DNA of 52,129 nucleotides. It comes from Iphinoe sp. HA4291-MV1. Its GTDB lineage: Bacteria; Cyanobacteriota; Cyanobacteriia; Cyanobacteriales; Nostocaceae. The notes below the pieces were generated by a model, which was given only the letters and a program-made list of their open reading frames with translations, was not told the origin of the DNA and searched no databases. Positions 1 to 6,660 of this stretch are shown here, one piece after another. Position numbers and translations under genes: made by a program. Position 1 is the stretch's first letter. Each line of letters begins with the position of its first letter. Location: assembly GCA_019359415.1 (NCBI GenBank), contig JAHHHH010000053.1:1-52129 (forward strand), in the 5' to 3' direction.

Positions 1-67
1 GATGCTGATAGTCACTGATTGAATGTCCTCCATATCGCTGTCTCTGATATAGGATACGTTCAATTGT

Positions 68-231
68 ATGGGCATTCCGGAAGACTTGCCAAGATATACC
101 CAGATATTTTTATTCAGCTACTCACCCTTAACCAACCGTATTGGAGTCAAATCAACGTGGAATAAAGGCTTGAATATGATTGTTGACACCAATGGACTAT
201 ATAGCAGTCCTAAATCATTCGTGAACAACAA
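68..231 (+). pseudogene. Possible IS5-type transposase relic
   Basis: A short open stretch reads an LPEDLPRY-like segment similar to the N-terminal region of IS5-family transposases, followed closely by IVDTNGL, which resembles the VDTxGL motif normally found far downstream around the catalytic Asp. The spacing is much too short for a working enzyme, so a large internal deletion would be needed. The resemblance is from memory of the family. No inverted repeats or intact frame are seen. It could be chance; confidence is low. Confidence 0.3.
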
Positions 232-233
232 GA

Positions 234-261
234 TTCCCGACTTCTTTAAGAGGTCGGGAAG
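234..261. repeat. Inverted repeat beyond purU
   Basis: Near-perfect palindrome ttcccgac...gtcgggaa with arms extended by tctt/aaga. It lies just beyond the stop codon of the minus-strand purU gene, so it may end that transcript, but no T-run follows on the minus strand and it could equally be a dispersed palindrome. Confidence 0.4.
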
Positions 262-279
262 AGTGAGCATGCGCGATAG

Positions 280-1140
280 TTACCCAAACACTACTGTTCT
301 ATTCCCATAGACTAATACGCGATTCTGCAAATGTAGACGCACTGCTCTTGCTAAGACAATTCTTTCCAGATCCTTCCCTTTTCTAACCAAATCCTCAACT
401 TCATCACGATGACTAACCCGCACCACATCTTGCTCAATAATTGGTCCTCCATCTAAATTAGCCGTCACATAATGAGAGGTTGCACCAATAATTTTCACAC
501 CTCGTTCAAAAGCTTTGTGATAAGGATTTGCTCCGATAAAAGCTGGTAAAAATGAATGATGAATGTTAATAACTTGTGGAAACTTGGTGAGAAATTCTTC
601 ACTCAGAACTTGCATGTATTTTGCTAAGACAACTAAATCTATTTTGTACTGCTCTAGCAATTCCAGCTGCTTAGCTTCCTGTTCCTGTTTGTTTTCCTTT
701 GTGACGGAAATGTGGCAATAGTCGATATCGAACTGGTCTGCTACGACTTGTAAATCAGGATGATTGCTAATAATGACAGGTATCTCAGCAGCAAATTCTT
801 TTGCACGTTGTCGCCAAATCAAATCAAGTAGACAATGGTCTTGACGACTGATCCAAATGGCAATGCGCCGGACAGTATCAGAAAAGTGCAATTCCCATTT
901 GGCTTGCAATGGTTGAGCAATGGCATTGAATGCTGGTGCAATTAAGTCACGCGGCAAATAAAACCCATCTAACTGCCACTCAATACGGGTGAGAAATAAC
1001 CCTGCTGCAAAGTCTGTATGCTGATCCGCATGGATAATATGACCACCATTAGCGTAGATGAAGTTGGCAATTTTCGCCACCAATCCTTTTTGATCGGGAC
1101 AGGAAATTAGCAGTATTGCTGTTGGACTTACCATAGACAC
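280..1140 (-). CDS. purU: Formyltetrahydrofolate deformylase
   Basis: 286 residues, the normal family length. PurU hydrolyses 10-formyl-tetrahydrofolate to formate and tetrahydrofolate in the cytosol, balancing the one-carbon pool and feeding formate to purine synthesis. Residues 7-80 form an ACT-type regulatory domain (LLISCPDQKGLVAKI). Residues 90-280 form the formyl-transferase fold with the active-site set Asn192, His194 (INIHHSFLPAF) and Asp230 (TANLDGGPII). The ATG at 1140 is used; a second ATG two codons downstream is also possible. It is transcribed alone; the upstream 180 bp are free for its promoter, shared with the divergent small membrane-protein gene. Confidence 0.96.
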   Translation of the reverse strand: MSMVSPTAILLISCPDQKGLVAKIANFIYANGGHIIHADQHTDFAAGLFLTRIEWQLDGFYLPRDLIAPAFNAIAQPLQAKWELHFSDTVRRIAIWISRQDHCLLDLIWRQRAKEFAAEIPVIISNHPDLQVVADQFDIDYCHISVTKENKQEQEAKQLELLEQYKIDLVVLAKYMQVLSEEFLTKFPQVINIHHSFLPAFIGANPYHKAFERGVKIIGATSHYVTANLDGGPIIEQDVVRVSHRDEVEDLVRKGKDLERIVLARAVRLHLQNRVLVYGNRTVVFG

Positions 1141-1323
1141 ATTTTATCTAGAATGAGGTTGATCCGTACTTTCAGTCAGACGTTAATAAAAATAAATAAG
1201 TATAATAGCAGACATACACGTTCGGAAAAAGTAAAAGAAAATTTGTATATATAAATCAGGTCTTGTGACAAACATGGGGCTAGTTTCCTAACGCACTTAA
1301 TTTTATTTAAAACTATATCCATT

Positions 1324-1596
1324 ATGGTACAAATACTGATGATTTACTTAGCAAGTATAGTTTACGTGGTAATGGCTTCCTGTTTCTTTCATGAATGGCT
1401 AGTATTTTTTCTAGCAGATCAAGACATGGATTCAGAGCAGCGCTTATTTTCTATTGTTATTTTGGTCATAGCTACTCTTTTGTGGCCAATAGTTGTTCCT
1501 TTTGCTTACTTGGAACTACTAAAATTTCATAAAAAGCATAAGAATACCGTGGATTTACTTGTAAACATACCTAAAACTGGCAGTCATGACGAGTGA
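1324..1596 (+). CDS. Small two-helix membrane protein, unknown function
   Basis: 90 residues starting at an ATG. Two hydrophobic segments are visible, about residues 3-30 (YLASIVYVVMASCFF) and 42-65 (LFSIVILVIATLLWPIVVPF), with a short charged linker (ADQDMDSEQ) and a basic then polar C-terminus (KFHKKHKN). This predicts an integral membrane hairpin. I do not recognise the family. It is divergent from purU and its end faces the minus-strand DUF4340 gene, so it is a stand-alone unit. The codon pattern and clean membrane topology favour a real gene over a chance frame. Confidence 0.6.
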   Translation: MVQILMIYLASIVYVVMASCFFHEWLVFFLADQDMDSEQRLFSIVILVIATLLWPIVVPFAYLELLKFHKKHKNTVDLLVNIPKTGSHDE

Positions 1597-1644
1597 GATG
1601 ATAGCGATAAATGATTGTACCATGACGTCACACAAAAAAAGCTG

Positions 1645-2262
1645 TTATTTACTGTTTGCTGGAGTAGGTTTATCAGTATTGGGCGTAGGCTTTTTCACAT
1701 CATCTATGGGTTGTTTCCACTCTGACAGTTCTCGATTGACCGCATTTTCAAAATCAGTAGATACCAAGAGTACAACAGTATTTTCACCTGGCTTTGCAGG
1801 AGGATCAGCTTGAGCATACAGGAAACGGCGATTAAAGTCAGGCTTACCCAAAATCAACTGATGTGTTTTCTGATTCTTTAGTTTGACATCGATAGTTGCT
1901 TGAGGCTGATCTAAACCGAATTCTGCAAGCTGGTTAGCGGAGATTGATATAATACGCTTACTCTTTCCCTCTACCAGCAAATTTATCAAATAACCTACAA
2001 TGGCATTACTTGCTGGGGCGACTTCGGGAGATTTCATCAACCACTTGGGTTCATCAGACTTATCACTGCGTTCCAGATTTAGAGTCAGATTTTGAGTTTT
2101 GACCGTCAAAGACTGTATGTCATCCTCTTTAAAGGAGAAAATTTGCTGCTTCTGCTTGATCTCCTCTCGCTGAGGTGCACCTTTAATCTCATGGAAATAA
2201 ACAAAACCAACTAAACCAAGCGCTAGCAGTATCAGAATTAAAGTCGTTCTTTGTAATTTCAT
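1645..2262 (-). CDS. DUF4340 domain protein of the Gld-type ABC operon
   Basis: About 205 residues. An N-terminal membrane anchor (TTLILILLALGLVGFVYF) precedes a soluble region with the DUF4340 pattern: a segment like FSFKEDDIQSLTV, then WLMKSPEVAPAS, the ELAEFGLDQP-like turn (QLAEFGLDQPQATI) and RFLYAQ. Family members accompany GldG-like proteins in ABC export operons; the biochemical role is unknown. I chose the ATG at 2262 because it overlaps the preceding stop codon as ATGA, which suggests translational coupling; an ATG four codons upstream also exists. The C-terminus is Pro/Thr/Lys rich. Confidence 0.85.
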   Translation of the reverse strand: MKLQRTTLILILLALGLVGFVYFHEIKGAPQREEIKQKQQIFSFKEDDIQSLTVKTQNLTLNLERSDKSDEPKWLMKSPEVAPASNAIVGYLINLLVEGKSKRIISISANQLAEFGLDQPQATIDVKLKNQKTHQLILGKPDFNRRFLYAQADPPAKPGENTVVLLVSTDFENAVNRELSEWKQPIDDVKKPTPNTDKPTPANSK

Positions 2263-3980
2263 CTTCGTATCCACCAGAGAATAGCCGCCGCCACCAGACC
2301 CATCATGGGTAAAATCAGCAGAGACGACAACTCTAAAAGAAGGGCTTGTGCTGCTGTTAAGTTAATGCGACGGTTTTTCGCTTCCTTTGGGCTAATTGAA
2401 AGGGGTTGTTGATCCTGCTGACTTAGCCAAGTGACTGAGTTAAGGAACACGTCTCCATTGAGCTGCTGCTTATCAAACAAGCCATCAATAGCAAAATCTG
2501 AGTTTCCTAACACGACCATCCGTGACTCAGTGGAGGGAGTGGGGTTAGTCTTAGTTTCAGTGGTTACTGCTGTTGTAGGTGTAGCAGAAGGCTTGGGGCT
2601 AGGAGTGGGACTAGCTTTGCTCCCGGTTTTTGCAGCGACTGTGGGTGTAGCAGTGGGCTTGGAATTGGAAGTGGGGCTAGCTGGGGTTGCAGCGGCTGTG
2701 GGTGTGGGGGTAGAGTTTGGTTGGGCTTGTGATTGAGCTGATGGTTTCCTTGTCAATGCGACGCCTAACGTCAGTGGACCTTTGCGATCGCTCTCGGGAT
2801 TAAACTGCAAGTTTTCGCTTTGCTGGTCACTTTCTGCCCAGCTATTAGGATTGGTGAGTAACAAGGGAGTCGCCTCAATTCCAGGCACTGGAGTTGTGTC
2901 AAGCGGTCGTGCAAACGGATAAAAAGAGATACCATTGCCAAAATCCTTAGTAATTGGGTGTTTCCCGTATTGGGTCACCAAAGGTGCTGCAGGACCAAGT
3001 CCAACACTTCTAGAAACATCAACCGCTAGACGATTATCTAACTTTACACCCCACTGGGCAAGTAAGCTTTCGAGTTTGGGGTCTGTATTCGGGTCAATCA
3101 TCAGCAGTAGGTTTCCACCTCGATTTAGGTAGTCTTGTAGTGCTGTTGTCTCCGCCTCAAACAGCGATCGCACCGGACCTGCAACCACCACAACAGCCGC
3201 ATCTTGAGGAACACTGGACGTTTCCGCTAAATTTAGGGTAGAAGTCGTGTAACCTTTATCATTTAATGCTTGAACTGCTTGCGATATTGCATTTTTACCA
3301 GCAGAAAGTTGGTGTTCGCCGTGACCTTGGAGGAAGTAAACTTTAGCGAGGCTCAAGCTGGTGATTTGTTGTAGGCGGTTTGTTAATTTTACTTCTGATA
3401 GGCGTTCTTGCGGACCAACTACCTGAAGCCGTCTATCGCCAAATTCCAAATAAACTTCTCCGTTGTTTTTGACACCAAACTTACGTGTCAGTCCTGGTCT
3501 AGCCTGCGGATCTACGTACTCAAAATTAAACTTTGAGCTTTGCCGACGATAATTTTCTAACAAGTCCCGGTCTACTGGCTCTTGATTGATATCAAATACC
3601 CATACCTTTACTGGTACTTGTAACGAACGCACCAATTCCCGTGACTGGGGAGCAAGGGTAAACAACTTTGTTTCTGTGAAGTCAACTCGTGAATGATAGC
3701 GAGTTCCTAAGAAGTTAATTAATCCTAGAATCACCAAAACTGCCAAAGTTGCAACCAAGGCATTAGTACCGGCTTGGGTGGAACGTTGTCCCCACCAGTT
3801 ATTCTGCTTGTTTTGCCATACCAGCCACAATACAATAATGACAGTTCCCAAAACTATCAATGCTAATGGGATTGCTCCCCAAGTATCTGATACCAACCCA
3901 ACTGTTGAGCCAGCCGCAATGAGGAACGGACCAAACCAAAATAACAATTTCCAAGGTTTCTTAAGAGCGATAATCTTCAT
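2259..3980 (-). CDS. GldG-like ABC-transporter accessory protein
   Basis: 573 residues. Two membrane helices near the N-terminus (about 13-55 and 75-95), a large extracytoplasmic domain typical of the GldG/ABC-type uncharacterised transport family (FTLAPQSRELV, VYFLQGHGEHQL, LMIDPNTDP), and a C-terminal helix before IRR. Family members work with an ATPase and a permease, best known from gliding machinery in Bacteroidetes; substrate here is unknown. About residues 410-490 are an unusual Pro/Thr/Ser/Ala-rich stretch inserted before the conserved VVLGNSDFAIDG segment, probably a flexible linker. It is the third gene of the minus-strand operon, after the permease and ATPase genes and about 110 bp below the permease stop. 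Confidence 0.9.
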   Translation of the reverse strand: MKIIALKKPWKLLFWFGPFLIAAGSTVGLVSDTWGAIPLALIVLGTVIIVLWLVWQNKQNNWWGQRSTQAGTNALVATLAVLVILGLINFLGTRYHSRVDFTETKLFTLAPQSRELVRSLQVPVKVWVFDINQEPVDRDLLENYRRQSSKFNFEYVDPQARPGLTRKFGVKNNGEVYLEFGDRRLQVVGPQERLSEVKLTNRLQQITSLSLAKVYFLQGHGEHQLSAGKNAISQAVQALNDKGYTTSTLNLAETSSVPQDAAVVVVAGPVRSLFEAETTALQDYLNRGGNLLLMIDPNTDPKLESLLAQWGVKLDNRLAVDVSRSVGLGPAAPLVTQYGKHPITKDFGNGISFYPFARPLDTTPVPGIEATPLLLTNPNSWAESDQQSENLQFNPESDRKGPLTLGVALTRKPSAQSQAQPNSTPTPTAAATPASPTSNSKPTATPTVAAKTGSKASPTPSPKPSATPTTAVTTETKTNPTPSTESRMVVLGNSDFAIDGLFDKQQLNGDVFLNSVTWLSQQDQQPLSISPKEAKNRRINLTAAQALLLELSSLLILPMMGLVAAAILWWIRR

Positions 3981-3987
3981 TTTGTTT

Positions 3988-4038
3988 AGTCATCAGTCAT
4001 CAGTCATCAGTCATTAGTCATTAGTCATTAGTCCTTAG
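3988..4038. repeat. 7-bp short tandem repeats (TCATCAG/TCATTAG)
   Basis: About seven tandem copies of a 7-bp unit, first tcatcag, then tcattag. This is a short tandemly repeated repetitive sequence of the kind common in filamentous cyanobacteria. It fills much of the 111-bp gap between the permease and GldG-like genes, so it would be transcribed within the operon. Confidence 0.85.
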
Positions 4039-4091
4039 TACTAATGACAAAGGACGGCATTGCCCATTGCCCATTGCCTTTTGAAAAATAT

Positions 4092-4904
4092 CTATGAACG
4101 CCGAAAACGCAATGCATCAATTGATTGAGCAGTGAGAAAAATGCCTAAAATGATATAACTAGCAAATAAAATCAGGCTGCTAGTATCGAAAATACCTTGT
4201 ACTAACGCGTTGTAATGTTTCAGTAATGATAGATGCTCCAGCGCTTCTCCTATAGAACCACCTATATTTTTGGCAATTAAATCAACGAAAAACAGTAAGA
4301 GAATCAATGCGAATGTGAGGACAGCAGAGAGAATTGTACTGTCTGTCAAAGAAGAAATAAACATTCCCAAAGATAAAATTGCTGCGGCTAGTAAGATTAA
4401 TGCCAAATGCCCTAACAAGGGAATTGCCGGCGACGTTGGTGGATTTGATGCACTCAAAGCAATAGTTTCTAATGCTAACATAGGCACTACCATTGTTATG
4501 AAAAATGTCAACACTCCTAATAATTTTCCTACAGCTACTGCCCAGTTTGTCACTGGTGATGTGGCTAAAAGTTCTAAAGTACCGCGCTTACGTTCCTCGG
4601 CATAAAGTCCCATAGAAAAAATTGGCAATATAAATAACAATAGCCATCCCATTCGGTCTAAAAATGCTCTGACAAATTCGTAAGGAACGTCTATTAGTGG
4701 AACTGGAACTCCAAGTTGTTGTCCTTGTAAATCAAATGCAGCTACTGTTTGCAGAATACCATCTGGTCCCATCAAAATGAGTATGAAGAACAACCCAGAT
4801 AGAAACCAAAAAACACCAGCGATCGCATATGCCAAAGGCGATACAAAATAGCTCTGTAACTCTCGGCGATAAATGGCAATAATATTACCCAGTACTACAC
4901 CCAT
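4092..4904 (-). CDS. ABC-2 type permease, GldF-like
   Basis: 270 residues with about six hydrophobic helices, in the ABC-2 permease layout: cytoplasmic start (NIIAIYRRELQSYFVSPLAY), the MGLYAEERKRGTLELLATSP segment characteristic of this family, and helices to the C-terminus ending RFRRS. It forms the membrane channel partner for the ATPase whose stop codon directly abuts its ATG at 4904. With the downstream GldG-like and DUF4340 genes it makes an exporter of unknown substrate. Length and motif order are normal. Confidence 0.92.
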   Translation of the reverse strand: MGVVLGNIIAIYRRELQSYFVSPLAYAIAGVFWFLSGLFFILILMGPDGILQTVAAFDLQGQQLGVPVPLIDVPYEFVRAFLDRMGWLLLFILPIFSMGLYAEERKRGTLELLATSPVTNWAVAVGKLLGVLTFFITMVVPMLALETIALSASNPPTSPAIPLLGHLALILLAAAILSLGMFISSLTDSTILSAVLTFALILLLFFVDLIAKNIGGSIGEALEHLSLLKHYNALVQGIFDTSSLILFASYIILGIFLTAQSIDALRFRRS

Positions 4905-5927
4905 TTAGGCTGCTTCTCCTTCCTTTGCCTCTGTTATTTCTGTCTCAGTCTCCAAATTTTTTTCTTCTGTTGTCAGTTGCAAAAATACATCTTCTAGAGT
5001 AGCGTTAACACGTCGCATTTCTTGTAAACCGAATCCTGTTCGCATCAACGCCGCTGCAATATCTTTTCCTGGTTCAGTTCCGCTTTGTGATATCACCCGC
5101 AGGTATGCTCGGTTTTCCTTTAATGCGGTATCGGAGGTACGACTGTGTATCCCCACTGCAGAAATTGATTCAACTAAACTCACTCCTGGGACATTTTGCA
5201 GTACCTGTTTGGCGAAACCCGCTTCTCCCTCAATCTCTATTTCATATCCTGAGCCTTTTGTCAATTGTGTCATGAGATTTTCTGGAGTATCTGTCGCTAC
5301 TAATTTGCCTCGATTGATGATTGCCACGCGGCTACAGGTCATGCTCACTTCTGGCAAAATATGAGTAGAAAGAATGATTGTGTGGCTTCCAGCAAGGCTT
5401 TTAATTAAATTTCGCACCTCGATAATTTGCCGGGGATCGAGTCCTACTGTGGGTTCATCCAAAATGATGGCTGGCGGATCGTGGACAATAGCTTGAGCTA
5501 TGCCTACTCTCTGGCGATATCCTTTGGAAAGTTTGCGAATAAGGACGTGACGCTTGTCTTGTAAATTGCAGCGTTCTATAGCTGCTCTCACTTTGGTGGT
5601 GCGATCGCCTGCTGGAACTCCCTTAATTCGCGCTACAAAATACAAAAATCCCTCCACCGTCATTTCTGGATACAACGGCGGTGTCTCTGGTAGATAACCA
5701 ATGCGTTGGCGCACCAAGAGAGATTTTTCATGGACATCAAAGCTATCAATCCGCGCTGTTCCACTCGTCGCTGGTAAATAACCAGCTAAAATCCGCATGG
5801 TTGTCGTTTTGCCAGCGCCATTCGGTCCTAAAAACCCCAAAATCTCTCCTGGTTCCACCTTGAACGTGACATCAGTAATTGCTGGGGTAGAGCCATATAT
5901 TTTACTCAAATGTTCAACTTCAATCAT
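4905..5927 (-). CDS. ABC transporter ATP-binding protein, GldA-like
   Basis: 340 residues. Walker A GPNGAGKTTT (about residues 33-42), signature LSKGYRQRVGIAQA, Walker B AIILDEPTVGLDP and the switch His in LSTHIL are all present, so it should hydrolyse ATP. The C-terminal 110 residues are the extension seen in ABC-2 exporters of this class, ending in an acidic Glu-rich tail. It is the first gene of a four-gene minus-strand operon (ATPase, permease, GldG-like, DUF4340). The promoter must lie in the 5928-6070 stretch, next to a repeat. Confidence 0.95.
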   Translation of the reverse strand: MIEVEHLSKIYGSTPAITDVTFKVEPGEILGFLGPNGAGKTTTMRILAGYLPATSGTARIDSFDVHEKSLLVRQRIGYLPETPPLYPEMTVEGFLYFVARIKGVPAGDRTTKVRAAIERCNLQDKRHVLIRKLSKGYRQRVGIAQAIVHDPPAIILDEPTVGLDPRQIIEVRNLIKSLAGSHTIILSTHILPEVSMTCSRVAIINRGKLVATDTPENLMTQLTKGSGYEIEIEGEAGFAKQVLQNVPGVSLVESISAVGIHSRTSDTALKENRAYLRVISQSGTEPGKDIAAALMRTGFGLQEMRRVNATLEDVFLQLTTEEKNLETETEITEAKEGEAA

Positions 5928-5992
5928 CCGCTTGATTGTGAATGCAAATGATAATGTATCAAACCATGATAAAGCAACAAAATAGTTGCTGA

Positions 5993-6060
5993 GCGTTGAG
6001 TACTAAGGAGCGACTGCGCTTTTGGGGTGAGAAAATTCTAGAATGAATTAGAGAGCAAGG
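5993..6060. repeat. 68-bp direct repeat, copy 1
   Basis: Imperfect direct repeat (roughly 80% identical by eye) with 6276-6343; the shared core is gaaaattctagaatgaatt. The two copies bracket the toxin-antitoxin relic at 6078-6259, suggesting duplication with or around that module. Confidence 0.75.
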
Positions 6061-6077
6061 ATTAGTTTGGGTGAGTA

Positions 6078-6259
6078 ATGTCAACAATGCCAGAACAATT
6101 AGAAGAACGAGTAGCCCTTTTAGAGGCTGAAGTTGCACGCCTCAAACGCAAAGTAGAGAGGCGATGCGGCTAGGGCGTGAGTATCGTGAGTCTCTACGCT
6201 CAAATTCCGTAGAGCTATCTGATGATGAGATGTACATTCTCGATACTGATCATCGTTAG
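6078..6259 (+). pseudogene. Decayed antitoxin and PIN-toxin remnant
   Basis: Frame 1 opens with ATG at 6078 and reads a coiled-coil start MSTMPEQLEERVALLEAEVA for 31 codons to a stop at 6171. In a second frame, from 6158, the sequence reads EAMRLGREYRESLRS...DDE and runs into ATG 6230, MYILDTDHR, then stop at 6257. That pattern matches cyanobacterial antitoxin proteins with a VapC-type PIN toxin starting MYILDTDH. The middle of the antitoxin has been lost with a frame change, and the toxin stops after nine residues. Neither part can be functional. The pieces are seen directly; the family assignment comes from recall of similar loci. Confidence 0.7.
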
Positions 6260-6275
6260 GCTGCTCAGTTGGTGA

Positions 6276-6343
6276 GTGTTGAGTCCTGAGGAGCTACTGC
6301 ACTCTTGAGGTAAGAAAATTCTAGAATGAATTGGAGAATAAAA
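6276..6343. repeat. 68-bp direct repeat, copy 2
   Basis: Second copy of the direct repeat at 5993-6060, in the same orientation, 283 bp away, just after the truncated PIN fragment. Confidence 0.75.
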
Positions 6344-6365
6344 TCTGAAAGCGGATGCAGAATCA

Positions 6366-6496
6366 TACAGCAGAATAGAGGCGTCAGTCGTCAGTCGTCA
6401 GATCGCGTAGCGTCTCCCTTTGGGAGAAGTAAAAAGGGCTTAGAGTCTGCCTTTTAGACCTCAGTACTGTACTTCATTTACTTGCAATGTGCTGTA
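6366..6496 (-). repeat. Small dispersed element, copy A (inverted relative to 10700)
   Basis: 131 bp bounded by tacagca and tgctgta. Its reverse complement matches 10700-10857 over both ends, sharing acagcacattgcaagtaaat, a middle segment resembling tctaaaagcc, and the block gagacgctacgcgatctgac. It looks like a non-coding mobile repeat; no clear target duplication is seen. Confidence 0.7.
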
Positions 6497-6660
6497 ATAT
6501 GAAATATAATATCAAATTTAGCTGTTTCTGAAGTCTGAAATTATTTGCCTCTACTTCTGCACTCCCATCTCTTCCAATGGCAGTAAACCCGCGAGTAGGA
6601 CGTTGGTATTTAGTACGATTTGATACGTTTTCACTGATTTGACGGCAAGTCTAATCTAGA

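Noticed and set aside
1586-1813. Plus-strand 75-codon frame with a hydrophobic N-terminus
   Set aside because: Mostly antisense to the DUF4340 gene, whose frame and motifs are convincing.
4270-4605. Plus-strand 111-codon frame
   Set aside because: Antisense to the ABC permease gene, with no protein-like features.
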